Source of the DNA: Aquirufa beregesia
GTDB taxonomy: Bacteria > Bacteroidota > Bacteroidia > Cytophagales > Spirosomataceae
Assembly (NCBI RefSeq): GCF_011090385.1
Contig: NZ_SEWW01000001.1
Location: 248,001 to 312,000, forward strand
Length of the DNA: 64,000 bases
Direction: 5' to 3'
Notes under the pieces: model-generated
What the model saw: only the letters and a program-made list of their open reading frames with translations
The model's database searches: none
Told to the model about the DNA's origin: nothing
Translations under genes and position numbers: made by a program
In this document: positions 16,635 to 25,836 of the stretch, in pieces
How the letters are laid out: each line of letters starts with the position of its first letter
How positions within the stretch are numbered: the first letter of the stretch is position 1

Positions 16635-17503
16635 TTCCATTTGATGGAAATATGTTCAGGCTTTTTATGTTTCCATCGACGGTGAGACCATAAATACTGC
16701 TCAGGATATTTGACAATTGATTTTTCTAATCTTCTAGCAAAGCGCTCAATAATTTCACCATAAGGTAGGTTTTCATAGCTAGGTTCTGCTAATAATTCAT
16801 AGGACATAGAATAATGTCCTCTTTTTTTGCGAATTAATTCGGCAAATACCACTGGATATTGATATTCCCGGGCAAATCGCTCCATGCCAGTAAAAAATGC
16901 TGTGTCCTGTTGTAGAAATGGTGTCCAATAAGCCGTTTCAGGTTTTTGTGGTGCTTGGTCGGCTGCTAAACAAATTACCCTGGGAATTAATTTTCTATCT
17001 CTGGTTAGTATGACCGACTCCCTTTTTTCCATTAATACGATATTCCCGAATCTTTGGCGAACCTGTTTACTAAATTCATTAAAGGCAGGATTATTTAATT
17101 TTTGATAAACAATATCATTAGTCAATTTGGTTAAAGCTAAGCGGTGGATAGCCCACTCCCAATTTCCTTGGTGGCCAGCTACCAAAATGACAGGAATTCC
17201 TTGATTGATGTAGTTTTGAACCAATTCGGGATTCTTTAATTCCACGCGTTCCAGTACTTGCTTTTCTGTTAAAGAAACTCCCTTAAAAAACTCCAATAAT
17301 TGGTCAGTTAAATAACCATAGAATTGAAAGGCAATTTTTTTGATTTCTTTGTCTGATTTTTCAGGGAAAGAACGACTCAAGTTCCCGATAATAACCTTTT
17401 TGCGATATGAAATAATAGCATAAAAGATCCATTTTAATGTATCGGCTAATCTATAAAGTACAAATAAAGGTAGTTGACCTAGTAACCTAAAGAAAAACAT
17501 CAT
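16631..17503 (-). CDS. LpxL/HtrB-type lipid A acyltransferase
   Basis: 290 residues with an N-terminal membrane segment. The acyltransferase HX4E motif is present as His111 and Glu116 in GHQGNWEW, followed by AADQAPQKPETAYWTPFLQQDTAFFTG and a C-terminal QYLWSHRRWKHK, all typical of the LpxL/LpxM family that adds secondary acyl chains to lipid A at the inner membrane. Bacteroidota usually carry one such enzyme. Two ATG codons open the gene; the first is used. The 3' end overlaps the Sua5-type gene by four bases, and the start is divergent from wbqC. Confidence 0.88.
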   Translation of the reverse strand: MMFFFRLLGQLPLFVLYRLADTLKWIFYAIISYRKKVIIGNLSRSFPEKSDKEIKKIAFQFYGYLTDQLLEFFKGVSLTEKQVLERVELKNPELVQNYINQGIPVILVAGHQGNWEWAIHRLALTKLTNDIVYQKLNNPAFNEFSKQVRQRFGNIVLMEKRESVILTRDRKLIPRVICLAADQAPQKPETAYWTPFLQQDTAFFTGMERFAREYQYPVVFAELIRKKRGHYSMSYELLAEPSYENLPYGEIIERFARRLEKSIVKYPEQYLWSHRRWKHKKPEHISIKWN

Positions 17504-17534
17504 TTGATTTCTGAACTTATTGGCTATATTCTAT

Positions 17535-17542
17535 TAATTTTG
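17535..17542 (+). promoter_or_regulatory. -7 element (TAATTTTG) for wbqC-type gene
   Basis: A full TAnnTTTG match, starting 32 bases before the ATG at 17567, in the short divergent gap. Confidence 0.45.
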
Positions 17543-17566
17543 CAAATATCCGATTAATTTTTGGGA

Positions 17567-18178
17567 ATGCGAATTGAGATCCACTATTTACCTAGTATAG
17601 AATATATTACTTTACTTCTTTCCCAAGAGCAAGTTCAATTCGAAGTCCACGAACATTTTCCAAAGCAAACGTATCGAAATAGAGCACTGATTTTAGGTGC
17701 TAACGGGATTGAGACATTAACAGTTCCCATTCAACATGCTCATTCGGGTAAAACGCTCATGAAAGATATTCGAATCGATTATGCTCAAAATTGGGTTAGG
17801 ATCCATCAAGGCGCTATACAGGCTGCTTATGGAAAAGCACCCTATTTTGAGTATTTTGAGCCATATATCCAGGCGATTTTTGCGAAAAAATTAAATTTTT
17901 TAGTAGATTTAAATATTGAATACATAGAGTTGTTTGGGCGAATTTTGGGGAGAAAGTGGAATTATTCTCTGTCAGAATCGTTTGAAATAGAAGATAAAGA
18001 TGTATTTTGGAATTATATCCAAGCTAAGCAAGATTGGCGAGATAGAAACGTTTATACGGAATTAGCATATCCCCAATGTTTTGGAAATGTATTTCAACCA
18101 AACTTATCTGTGTTGGATTTGTTAATGAATCAAGGCAGGGATGCTAATTTGATTTTAAATCAATTGAACAAAAAATGA
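17567..18178 (+). CDS. WbqC family protein
   Basis: 203 residues from the ATG at 17567 (an in-frame TTG six bases earlier is less likely). It matches the WbqC family: IHYLPSIEYITLLL at the start, FEVHEHFPKQTYRNRALILGANGIETLTVPI, a KDIRIDYAQNWVRIHQGAIQAAYGKAPYFEYFEP core and a W/F-rich end. Some WbqC genes sit in O-antigen clusters and are proposed to act in nucleotide-sugar or glycan modification, but the biochemical role is not firm. Here it lies between an LpxL-type gene and clpC, outside any visible O-antigen cluster. Confidence 0.82.
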   Translation: MRIEIHYLPSIEYITLLLSQEQVQFEVHEHFPKQTYRNRALILGANGIETLTVPIQHAHSGKTLMKDIRIDYAQNWVRIHQGAIQAAYGKAPYFEYFEPYIQAIFAKKLNFLVDLNIEYIELFGRILGRKWNYSLSESFEIEDKDVFWNYIQAKQDWRDRNVYTELAYPQCFGNVFQPNLSVLDLLMNQGRDANLILNQLNKK

Positions 18179-18202
18179 ACAAATAGAACGGTGTTCTTGT
18201 TC
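18177..18202 (+). promoter_or_regulatory. Palindrome/hairpin upstream of clpC
   Basis: AGAAC at 18185-18189 pairs with GTTCT at 18193-18197 around a GGT loop, and outer GAACA/TGTTC arms extend it to 26 bases with a two-base bulge. It begins at the wbqC stop codon and ends 20 bases before the clpC ATG. It could be an operator or a short terminator. It is not a CIRCE element. Confidence 0.45.
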
Positions 18203-18222
18203 TCGGCATAAAAATAAATTAT

Positions 18223-20778
18223 ATGGAGGCTAAGTTTTCAAATAAAGTGAAAGAAGTGATCTCTCTATCAAGAGAAGAGGCCTTACGTTTAGGACATGAT
18301 TACATTGGGACAGAGCACCTGATGCTAGGAATGATTCGTGATGGAGAAGGTCCAGGAATTGATTTATTGTTGAAGTCAAGTGTTTCCTTAGATCAATTAA
18401 GGCAAAGTATAGAACATTCAACTTCTTCTACCAGTCGTTCATCATTTGATAAACAAAATATGTTGAACATTCCTTTGACCAAACAAGCAGAAAAGGTATT
18501 GCGTTTGACATATTTGGAAGCGAAATATTTCAAAACCAATTTAGTAGGAACAGATCATTTGTTGATGGCAATTTTGCGTGATGAAGATAATGTGGCTACG
18601 CAGATTTTAGAAAAGTACCAAGTTTACTACGATTTAATCAAAGAAATGGTAGAATTTCAAAATGGTGCAGGTCAAGAGAATTCTCCCAAGGCAAGTTCGG
18701 ATACGGATGACAATGATGATGATAACCGCTTATATTCTTCAGGTTCTGGTGGATCTGCAAGTTCGGGCTCTGCATCATCAGGAACCAAAAGTACAGAGAA
18801 GAGTAAGACACCTGTATTAGATAATTTTGGCCGAGATTTAACTAAAATTGCAGAAAATGGTAAGTTAGATCCGATAGTAGGTCGTGAAAAAGAAATAGAA
18901 CGTGTAGCTCAAATCCTATCTCGTCGGAAAAAAAACAATCCTATTTTGATAGGTGAGCCTGGTGTTGGTAAAACGGCTATTGCAGAAGGTCTAGCGCTTC
19001 GAATCATTCAGAAGAAGGTTTCTCGAGTGTTATTTGGTAAGCGTGTAGTTACACTTGATTTAGCTTCATTAGTGGCAGGTACCAAATACCGTGGTCAGTT
19101 TGAGGAGCGAATGAAGGCGGTCATGAATGAGTTGGAAAAATCAACAGATGTTATTTTATTCATTGATGAGTTACATACGATTGTAGGGGCTGGTGGAGCT
19201 TCGGGGTCCTTAGATGCTTCCAATATGTTTAAACCAGCTTTAGCTAGAGGGGATATACAAGTTATTGGAGCCACTACCTTGGATGAGTACCGTCAATACA
19301 TTGAAAAAGACGGAGCTTTGGCTCGTCGTTTTCAAACGGTGATGGTTGATGCAACCACTGTAGATGAAACAATTGAAATTTTGCATAACATTAAGGACAA
19401 GTATGAAGAGCATCACCATGTGATTTATACTCCAGAATCCATTGTTTCCGCAGTGAAACTTTCGGATCGCTATGTCTCTGATCGTTTCTTACCTGATAAG
19501 GCGATTGATGTAATGGATGAAGTGGGGGCTCGTGTACATATTTCCAACATTAATGTACCTGCTGATATAGTAGCTTTGGAATCTCAAATTGAAATTGTCA
19601 AGAAAGAGAAAAACCAGGTAGTGAAATCGCAGAAATATGAGGAAGCTGCACAGTTGCGTGATCGTGAAAAGAAATTGATTGATCAATTGGAGCAGGCTAA
19701 AAATATTTGGGAAGAAGAGTCTAAAAAGCAAAAGTTCACCGTTACCGAGGAACATGTGGCTGAGGTAATTGCTCAAATGACAGGTATTCCTGTGAACCGG
19801 GTGGCGGCAAAAGAAGGAGAGAAGCTATTATTAATGGAGCAAGAAATGTCCAAGCATGTCATTGGTCAAGCAGATGCCATTAAAAAATTAGTGAAAGCTA
19901 TTCAACGTACTCGGGTAGGATTGAAAGATCCGAAAAAGCCGATTGGTTCATTTATTTTCCTAGGACCTACTGGGGTAGGTAAAACAGAAATGGCCAAGGT
20001 TTTAGCTTCCTACTTGTTTGACAAAGAAGATGCTTTGGTGCGCATCGATATGAGCGAATACATGGAGAAATTCAGTGTATCTCGTTTAGTGGGAGCGCCT
20101 CCGGGATATGTTGGATATGAAGAAGGAGGTCAATTAACTGAGAAAATCCGTAGAAAGCCTTATTCTGTGGTGTTGTTGGACGAAATAGAGAAGGCGCATC
20201 CAGATGTATTCAACTTGTTATTGCAAGTACTGGATGATGGTATTTTAACAGATGGCTTAGGAAGAAGAGTTGATTTTAGAAATACAATCATCATCATGAC
20301 TTCTAATATTGGAGCTCGAGATTTGAAGGATTTTGGTTCAGGAATCGGTTTCTCTACAAAATCTAGAACAGATAATATGGAGGAGCACGCTAAATCAACC
20401 ATTCAAAATGCATTGAAGAAAGCATTTGCTCCTGAATTTATTAACCGTTTGGATGATATTATTGTCTTTAATTCATTAGAACGAGCTGATTTACATCAAA
20501 TAATCGATTTAATGCTGATTAAATTGAAAACTCGTTTGAGCAATTTAGGATATACGGTAACTTTGACAGACAAAGCCAAGGATTATATTGCTGATAAAGG
20601 ATATGATCCTCAATATGGAGCTAGACCTTTGAATCGTGCCATTCAAAAATACTTAGAAGATCCTTTAGCTGAGGAAATATTAAGAGGACCTTTAGCTGAA
20701 AATGAGATTATCGAAGCCGATTTTGAGGAGGGGGCAACGGAAATAGTTCTAACAAGAAAAAACCAATTAAAAGATTAA
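18223..20778 (+). CDS. clpC: ATP-dependent Clp protease ATP-binding subunit ClpC
   Basis: 851 residues. Domains in order: a Clp N-domain with two repeats (1-150), a Gly/Ser/Asp-rich linker (about 155-195), AAA+ domain 1 with GEPGVGKT at 244-251, a middle domain carrying a UVR-like [18 protein letters not shown] stretch, and AAA+ domain 2 with GPTGVGKT at 581-588 and [12 protein letters not shown]. It unfolds proteins for ClpP. The UVR-bearing, shorter middle domain marks ClpC rather than the disaggregase ClpB. The extra linker is longer than in firmicute ClpC. A palindrome precedes the gene and fabG follows after 9 bases. Confidence 0.94.
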   Translation: MEAKFSNKVKEVISLSREEALRLGHDYIGTEHLMLGMIRDGEGPGIDLLLKSSVSLDQLRQSIEHSTSSTSRSSFDKQNMLNIPLTKQAEKVLRLTYLEAKYFKTNLVGTDHLLMAILRDEDNVATQILEKYQVYYDLIKEMVEFQNGAGQENSPKASSDTDDNDDDNRLYSSGSGGSASSGSASSGTKSTEKSKTPVLDNFGRDLTKIAENGKLDPIVGREKEIERVAQILSRRKKNNPILIGEPGVGKTAIAEGLALRIIQKKVSRVLFGKRVVTLDLASLVAGTKYRGQFEERMKAVMNELEKSTDVILFIDELHTIVGAGGASGSLDASNMFKPALARGDIQVIGATTLDEYRQYIEKDGALARRFQTVMVDATTVDETIEILHNIKDKYEEHHHVIYTPESIVSAVKLSDRYVSDRFLPDKAIDVMDEVGARVHISNINVPADIVALESQIEIVKKEKNQVVKSQKYEEAAQLRDREKKLIDQLEQAKNIWEEESKKQKFTVTEEHVAEVIAQMTGIPVNRVAAKEGEKLLLMEQEMSKHVIGQADAIKKLVKAIQRTRVGLKDPKKPIGSFIFLGPTGVGKTEMAKVLASYLFDKEDALVRIDMSEYMEKFSVSRLVGAPPGYVGYEEGGQLTEKIRRKPYSVVLLDEIEKAHPDVFNLLLQVLDDGILTDGLGRRVDFRNTIIIMTSNIGARDLKDFGSGIGFSTKSRTDNMEEHAKSTIQNALKKAFAPEFINRLDDIIVFNSLERADLHQIIDLMLIKLKTRLSNLGYTVTLTDKAKDYIADKGYDPQYGARPLNRAIQKYLEDPLAEEILRGPLAENEIIEADFEEGATEIVLTRKNQLKD

Positions 20779-20787
20779 ATTATTTGT

Positions 20788-21534
20788 ATGAAATTAGTTG
20801 AAAACAAGGTTGTATTAGTTACAGGGGCATCTAGAGGAATTGGTCGTGCTATTGCTACCTCATTTGCTAAATCTGGTGCTAATGTAGCCTTTACCTATTT
20901 GTCTTCTGTGGAGAAAGGAGAGGCGCTTGAAAAGGAATTGGCCGCTTTTGGTATTCGTGCTAAAGGTTATCGGTCAGATGCATCTCAATATGCAGAATCG
21001 GAAGAGTTAGTTAATTCCGTTTTAGAAGATTTTGGCTCTATTGATGTATTAATAAACAATGCGGGAATTACACGTGATGGTTTGTTGATGCGTATGAGCG
21101 AGGAACAATGGGATGAAGTGATTCGGGTAAATTTAAAATCTGTTTTCAATTTGACAAAGGCGGTCATCAAGCCAATGATGAAAGCTAAGTCGGGTTCCAT
21201 CATCAATTTAACTTCTATAGTAGGTATTAAAGGTAATGCAGGACAAGCCAATTATTCAGCGTCAAAAGCAGGAATTATTGGTTTTACCAAATCAGTGGCC
21301 TTGGAATTAGGATCAAGAAACATTCGCTGTAATGCCATAGCTCCAGGGTTTATCGAAACAGAAATGACTGGAGAGCTCAATGAAGCTACTGTAGATGAAT
21401 GGACTAAGGCTATCCCATTGAAAAGAGGAGGACAAGCAGAAGAAGTAGCTAATGTATGCTTATTTTTAGGCTCTGAATTATCTTCTTATGTAACTGGTCA
21501 AGTATTACAAGTTGATGGGGGCCTATTAACCTAA
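20788..21534 (+). CDS. fabG: 3-oxoacyl-[acyl-carrier-protein] reductase
   Basis: 248-residue short-chain dehydrogenase. The NADPH site TGASRGIG begins at residue 12, NNAG follows near 88, and the catalytic Tyr156 and Lys160 lie in YSASK. The segments NAIAPGFIETEMTG and YVTGQVLQVDGG are typical of FabG, which reduces 3-oxoacyl-ACP in fatty acid elongation. SDR proteins can be reassigned, and other fab genes are not adjacent, so the fab role is likely but not proven. The stop codon overlaps the next start by one base (TAATG). Confidence 0.88.
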   Translation: MKLVENKVVLVTGASRGIGRAIATSFAKSGANVAFTYLSSVEKGEALEKELAAFGIRAKGYRSDASQYAESEELVNSVLEDFGSIDVLINNAGITRDGLLMRMSEEQWDEVIRVNLKSVFNLTKAVIKPMMKAKSGSIINLTSIVGIKGNAGQANYSASKAGIIGFTKSVALELGSRNIRCNAIAPGFIETEMTGELNEATVDEWTKAIPLKRGGQAEEVANVCLFLGSELSSYVTGQVLQVDGGLLT

Positions 21535-23348
21535 TGCATCCAATTCTCTTGAATTTATGGCTAAGCTCAGTTCCCCTTTGGGCGGGATTGGGCTTAGCTT
21601 TTTTTACAGGACTCGGTTATTATTGGTTTCAGCATAGAAATCATAACCATCGACTCATTATTAGTTTACAGGCTTTTCTGAGGGGGATATTTCTTGTAGG
21701 AATTGTTCTTTGTTTTATTCCTTGGAAAATTCCCATGGAGGAGTCGAATAATCATCCTCCGAAAGTTCTTTTGATCATTGATGATTCTCAATCTATGAAT
21801 CAGCCATCGTTTACTCATTTTATTGAAAAGGTATTTGATGATTTAGGAATAATCAATAGTCAATCCATTGAGCTAAAAGTCCTAGGATTAAATCAAGCAG
21901 GTTCAACCATACAGGAAATTACTCCTAAGGGAGCCATGTCATCCTGGGGGAAGGTGCAAGAATGGATTAGAAAAGAAAGTAAGAATTATCATTTATCGCA
22001 TGTGTTTTTTGTGACGGATGCCCAATTAAGTGATTTGGAAATTCCAGTACATCGTGGCCCTAAAATTCATTTGATTCCTTTTGGGAAGGTAATATCTCAA
22101 CAAAAAATAGGTATAAATTTCCCCACAAAGACATTATTCTCTGTGCCTGGAGAGCGCATTCATGTTCCGATTTATGTTTGGTCTAACCTTAATCAAGCGC
22201 AAAACGCCCTCGATATTCAAGTGTTTAAGGATGGCAAATTGTTTCAGACGTTGAGAGCGCCAGAATCTAGATGGAAAGATTTTCAACAAGTTGATTTAGG
22301 GCTTGTTGAAAATAAAATTGGGAAACACGCCATCCGGATTCAAATGGAAAATGATCCATTGTTGAGTCAAGGGTTTACTTGGGTTATACAAGATTTTCAG
22401 GCAAAAGTTGAGGCCTTTGCAGTAACTCCTAATCCCAATTTGGGCGTTATTAATCGAGTTGCTGAAGAAGCTAAAATTAATCTGCATTGGAATTTTGTTT
22501 CATCCATAACGGAATTACCTAGCTCAGAGAATTATCTATTTTACGGGATTTTACCTAAAGAATTACCCAAAGATAAGTCCGTATGGTATATGAATATTCC
22601 AGTTGAAATAAAGAAGGATTGGCCTCAATTTGAAGAATTAGCCAATTTAGGGAACTATTTTCCCAGTATCTGGAATAAAAATACAGAGCTAAGAACTAGT
22701 CTATTGAGTACTAATGCAGCACTTTGGAAAGAACAAATGGCTGAAATGAAAAGCTCTGGTTCTTTTCATCTATTGGATTCTAGTTTGCATGAAATGTTTA
22801 AAGTGAGTTTTTTACGGCAAGTGGATGATGTAGTTTCCATCGAATTAGCTAAGCCTCAGATTTCGATGGGGGAAGATGTAGTTTTTGAAGTAAGACAATT
22901 GAATCCAGATATTTTGGCTGCGAAAAAAATACGGGTACATTGGAAGATTTCAGGTACCAATTCACTCATTCAATATGATCGCACTTTGAGTGAAGCTCAT
23001 CAGATTATGAATTTCAGGCCTACTAAGCCTGGTAAATACCAGTATCAAGCTAAGTTGACCTATCAAGGTAAAGAAATGGAATTTAATGGTGAGTTTACTG
23101 TTCAAGATTCCAACCCTGAAAAGATTATAGGTCGAAATAATGCTACTTTACAGGTACTAGCTCATCGGGAAGGTGTTGATATTTTGGAAGCTTCCGAAAT
23201 TAAAAAACTTATTATGGATAATAATGAGCTTAGTAAAGAAGTTAACATCAAAGAAATAAATCTATGGGAATGGCCTTATTTTGGGGCTTTGATGCTGGTG
23301 ATATTGGGATTGGAATGGATTATTCGGAAAAGATTAAATCAATTATGA
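21534..23348 (+). CDS. VWA-like membrane protein of unknown function
   Basis: 604 residues. Two N-terminal membrane helices (about 10-30 and 42-64) are followed by a VWA-like domain with the metal-site motif DDSQSM at 83-88 and VFFVTDAQLSD later. A long beta-rich periplasmic region leads to a C-terminal membrane helix (WPYFGALMLVILGLEWIIRKR). The layout resembles the BatA-type and other von Willebrand proteins of Bacteroidota, thought to act in envelope assembly or stress. No enzyme activity can be inferred. It overlaps fabG by one base and the lipoprotein gene by four (ATGA). Confidence 0.7.
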   Translation: MHPILLNLWLSSVPLWAGLGLAFFTGLGYYWFQHRNHNHRLIISLQAFLRGIFLVGIVLCFIPWKIPMEESNNHPPKVLLIIDDSQSMNQPSFTHFIEKVFDDLGIINSQSIELKVLGLNQAGSTIQEITPKGAMSSWGKVQEWIRKESKNYHLSHVFFVTDAQLSDLEIPVHRGPKIHLIPFGKVISQQKIGINFPTKTLFSVPGERIHVPIYVWSNLNQAQNALDIQVFKDGKLFQTLRAPESRWKDFQQVDLGLVENKIGKHAIRIQMENDPLLSQGFTWVIQDFQAKVEAFAVTPNPNLGVINRVAEEAKINLHWNFVSSITELPSSENYLFYGILPKELPKDKSVWYMNIPVEIKKDWPQFEELANLGNYFPSIWNKNTELRTSLLSTNAALWKEQMAEMKSSGSFHLLDSSLHEMFKVSFLRQVDDVVSIELAKPQISMGEDVVFEVRQLNPDILAAKKIRVHWKISGTNSLIQYDRTLSEAHQIMNFRPTKPGKYQYQAKLTYQGKEMEFNGEFTVQDSNPEKIIGRNNATLQVLAHREGVDILEASEIKKLIMDNNELSKEVNIKEINLWEWPYFGALMLVILGLEWIIRKRLNQL

Positions 23349-24625
23349 GGTATTTTTTACTATTGCTGCTAGCTTTCTTAGGCTTTTCTTGTCGAAAAGC
23401 GACTCTTTTACCGTCAAAACCAGCTATTTACCAAGAGAAATTTAACCAATTAAAGCCTAGCTTTACCGAAGTAGACTTTGAATTCAGTTATGATACTTTG
23501 CAAAAATGGTTACAATTGCGCCCTGGTAAAACAATGTTTCAAACAGGTTCGAATACATCAATAGTTGGTTTTCCTTTGCAAGTAAATTTGTTGAATGCGG
23601 CGAAAATCCAAGGAAATAATGATCGGACTTTGTCCTTAAAATTACCGATTAGTTTTACTGCAGAGCCTAGTTTGGCTGGCTTTTCTGCTGGGAAAGTGAA
23701 TGGGCAAATGGACTTAACCGTACAAGCGGATATTGTTTCTAAGCCTATTAGTGCGCTATCTGTACAGCAAATTAAATATTCCTATCAATGGAAAGAAAAA
23801 CCTAGTTTACGAGTAGCAGGATTTGGGGTAAATGTTTCCTCGGTGATAGACCGACTGTTGGCAAGTAAACAAGAGCAATTGGTAAGTCAATTATCTGCCC
23901 AAATCAATCAATCGCTTCAAGTTACCCATTTGGAAAAAATGCTTAATTCGACTATTCATAGTATGCCTGTAGCAGATTTTATGTTGCATCCTACCGTTAG
24001 TCAAATTGCCTTGGATCATGTTGTTTTGGGAACCAATAGTGTACGTGGAACAGCTTATGTCAACTCTTCGTTGGAGTTTACGAATGTGTTTGACAATCGG
24101 GTACTTCAAAAGAATGCTCTCAAATTGATATCGACTGTACCTTCGGTGACTGAATCAGGAGCACCTTTTTCTGTTCAATTAAGTTGGGAGTATCTTCGGT
24201 CTTTGGTAGAAACACAAATGAGAAAAGGAGCCAAGCAACCAAATTTAACGTTGACTTTGCAGACGACGGATACGAGGTGGATACATTGTACTATTTTAGG
24301 ATACAAGGGAAAGGCTAGTTCTTTTAGTTTTGACTTTATTCCCGTTTTACTGGAAGATAATAAACTGAGTATTCGTTTGGTATCAAAGGAATTATCTGGA
24401 TTGAGTTTTCCATCCAATCTATTTAAGAAACAGGTTGTTAATAGATTGGAGCGGAATTTAAATCAATTCAATATTGACCCTATGTTGTTTATTGATCGCT
24501 CTAAGTGGATGAATAGTGGGTTGATTGATTCTGATATGAATATCCGTTTGGATAGTTTGCAATGGAATCTGGAGGTCTTGAATGTTTTGGGCAAAATTCA
24601 GGGTAAATGGTTGATAAGGAAATAA
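23345..24625 (+). CDS. Lipoprotein, DUF4403-like
   Basis: 426 residues from the ATG at 23345, chosen because it gives an immediate lipoprotein signal MRYFLLLLLAFLGFSC with the lipid-bearing Cys at 16. The upstream in-frame ATG at 23264 lies deep in the preceding gene. The mature protein has amphipathic beta strands around INQSLQ- and LQVNLL-like segments and two similar halves, reminiscent of DUF4403 proteins that may bind hydrophobic ligands. That family call is by resemblance only. ATGA overlap with the VWA gene suggests the two products act together. The gene is followed at once by the rnpB promoter. Confidence 0.55.
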   Translation: MRYFLLLLLAFLGFSCRKATLLPSKPAIYQEKFNQLKPSFTEVDFEFSYDTLQKWLQLRPGKTMFQTGSNTSIVGFPLQVNLLNAAKIQGNNDRTLSLKLPISFTAEPSLAGFSAGKVNGQMDLTVQADIVSKPISALSVQQIKYSYQWKEKPSLRVAGFGVNVSSVIDRLLASKQEQLVSQLSAQINQSLQVTHLEKMLNSTIHSMPVADFMLHPTVSQIALDHVVLGTNSVRGTAYVNSSLEFTNVFDNRVLQKNALKLISTVPSVTESGAPFSVQLSWEYLRSLVETQMRKGAKQPNLTLTLQTTDTRWIHCTILGYKGKASSFSFDFIPVLLEDNKLSIRLVSKELSGLSFPSNLFKKQVVNRLERNLNQFNIDPMLFIDRSKWMNSGLIDSDMNIRLDSLQWNLEVLNVLGKIQGKWLIRK

Positions 24626-24637
24626 ATACTACCTTTG
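24611..24637 (+). promoter_or_regulatory. Promoter of rnpB
   Basis: TTG at 24611-24613 and TACCTTTG at 24630-24637, with 16 bases between, fit the Bacteroidota promoter. The predicted start near 24644 coincides with the base where the P1 helix of RNase P RNA begins. Confidence 0.65.
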
Positions 24638-24642
24638 CGCCA

Positions 24643-25002
24643 GAGAAAATAAATCGTCTTATCGCTTTTTTAAAGAGGAAAGTCCGAACAACATAGAGCA
24701 TCGTGCTTCCTAACGGGAAGGGAGATTATTCGTAATTTTACAGATAGTGCCACAGAAAATAACCGCCTTTCGGGGTAAGGGTGAAAAGGCGAGGTAAGAG
24801 CTCACCGCTATTTTGGTGACAAAATAGGCATAGGTAAACCTCACGTGTTGCAAGATCAAATAGGCTGGCTGTCGAAAGACAAAAGGGTTGCTCGTCCGAT
24901 GTCAGCGGGTAGATTGCTAGAGGTGAACAGTGATGTTCATCCAAGATAAATGATAAGAAGGCTTTACAGCTTACAGAATTCGGCTTACAGATTTATTTTC
25001 TC
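24643..25002 (+). ncRNA. rnpB: RNase P RNA (catalytic subunit), bacterial class A
   Basis: The universally conserved core is plain: GAGGAAAGTCCGAACAAC at about 24675, ACAGATAGTGCCACAGAAAA near 24740, and the 3' part with GAGGTGAACAGTGATGTTCA and the AATTCGGCTTACAG end near 24976-24990. The ends were set from a perfect 13-bp P1 helix: 24643-24655 pairs with 24990-25002. The RNA is about 360 bases. It processes the 5' ends of tRNA precursors together with RnpA. Its own promoter lies directly upstream, and an AT-rich stretch follows P1. Confidence 0.95.
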
Positions 25003-25014
25003 TATTTCTTTTAC

Positions 25015-25045
25015 TTGGAAATTCTCTCCAAAATCATTAATTTCG
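25015..25045 (+). promoter_or_regulatory. Probable promoter for rpsP
   Basis: TTG at 25015-25017 and TAATTTCG at 25038-25045 (one base off TAnnTTTG), 20 bases apart. Transcription would start near 25052, giving a leader of about 45 bases. Confidence 0.4.
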
Positions 25046-25064
25046 CAAACATTTTTATAAACTC

Positions 25065-25081
25065 GAGGGACGAGATCCCTC
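25065..25081 (+). promoter_or_regulatory. Leader hairpin upstream of rpsP
   Basis: GAGGGA at 25065-25070 pairs perfectly with TCCCTC at 25076-25081 around a five-base loop (CGAGA). It is the only GC-rich element in the leader and ends 15 bases before the ATG, so it could affect ribosome access or bind S16. Confidence 0.5.
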
Positions 25082-25096
25082 ATAACCCAACAAATA

Positions 25097-25771
25097 ATGG
25101 CTGTTAAAATCAGACTAGCGCGTCGTGGACGCAAGAAATTGGCAATTTTTGACTTAGTTGTAGCAGATGCTCGTGCACCTCGCGACGGTCGTTTTATTGA
25201 GAAAATTGGTACGTATAACCCAAATTCAAATCCTGCTACTATCGTCTTGAACGATGCACAAGCACTTAAATGGGTGATGAATGGAGCTCAACCTACGGAT
25301 ACAGCGAAAGCAATTTTGTCTTACCGTGGTATTTTATACAAGAAACACTTACAAGTAGGTGTGATCAAAGGTGCTATTACACAAGAGCAAGCAGACGCTA
25401 AGTTTGAAGCTTGGAAAGCAGAAAAAGAGACTAAGATTCAAACGAATTCGACTAACATACAAGATTCTAAAGATAAGTCTAAGGCTACACGTTTAGCAGC
25501 TGAAGCTAAGGTTTCTGCCGCTCGTGCTGAAGTTATTGCAGCGAAAAACAAAGTAGAAGAAGAAGCTTTAGTAGCAAGTGTAGTAGAAGCTATTAATGAA
25601 AGTGATGATGATGCAGCTGAAGAAGTAGAAGTAGAAGAAACTGTTGTAGTTGAAGTAGTTGCAGAAGAAACTCCTGCTGCTGAAGAAGCGCCAGCGACAG
25701 AAGAAGCTGCTCCAGAAGCGCCAGCGACAGAAGAAGCTGCTCCAGAAGCAGAAGCTCCTGCTGCAGAATAA
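25097..25771 (+). CDS. rpsP: 30S ribosomal protein S16 with long acidic tail
   Basis: 224 residues. The first 80 or so are classical S16 ([42 protein letters not shown]). A Lys/Ala-rich helix follows (about 115-165), and the last 50 residues are almost only Glu, Ala, Val, Pro and Thr. Bacteroidota S16 proteins are commonly extended, but this tail includes a perfect 30-base tandem duplication at 25685-25744 encoding [10 protein letters not shown] twice. It is the first gene of rpsP-rimM-trmD, the usual ribosome/tRNA maturation operon. A strong hairpin terminator separates it from rimM. Confidence 0.95.
   Translation: MAVKIRLARRGRKKLAIFDLVVADARAPRDGRFIEKIGTYNPNSNPATIVLNDAQALKWVMNGAQPTDTAKAILSYRGILYKKHLQVGVIKGAITQEQADAKFEAWKAEKETKIQTNSTNIQDSKDKSKATRLAAEAKVSAARAEVIAAKNKVEEEALVASVVEAINESDDDAAEEVEVEETVVVEVVAEETPAAEEAPATEEAAPEAPATEEAAPEAEAPAAE
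25685..25744 (+). repeat. Perfect 30-bp tandem duplication in the rpsP tail
   Basis: Two identical 30-base units, 25685-25714 and 25715-25744, encode [10 protein letters not shown] twice in frame. The repeat suggests slippage and a length-variable tail. Confidence 0.9.
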
Positions 25772-25786
25772 TTTTTAAATTCATTT

Positions 25787-25830
25787 AAAATCATACAAAT
25801 TTGATATTCAGATTTGTATGATTTTTTTTT
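25787..25830 (+). terminator. Strong intrinsic terminator between rpsP and rimM
   Basis: A perfect 14-bp stem (25787-25800 with 25812-25825) encloses an 11-base loop and runs into a T-tract to 25830. It starts 16 bases after the rpsP stop and ends 7 bases before the rimM ATG, so most transcripts should stop there. Downstream genes would depend on readthrough or a hidden promoter. Confidence 0.85.
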
Positions 25831-25836
25831 GTACCT

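Noticed and set aside
18177-18222. CIRCE heat-shock operator before clpC
   Set aside because: The TTAGCACTC-N9-GAGTGCTAA consensus is absent; the palindrome is different.
25438-25794. Long open frame antisense to the rpsP tail
   Set aside because: It is a by-product of the Glu/Ala codon repeats read backwards (Ser/Ala/Thr only) and has no start context.
25818-25836. TATGA plus T-run before rimM as a promoter
   Set aside because: The T-run is too long to fit TAnnTTTG and is explained by the terminator.
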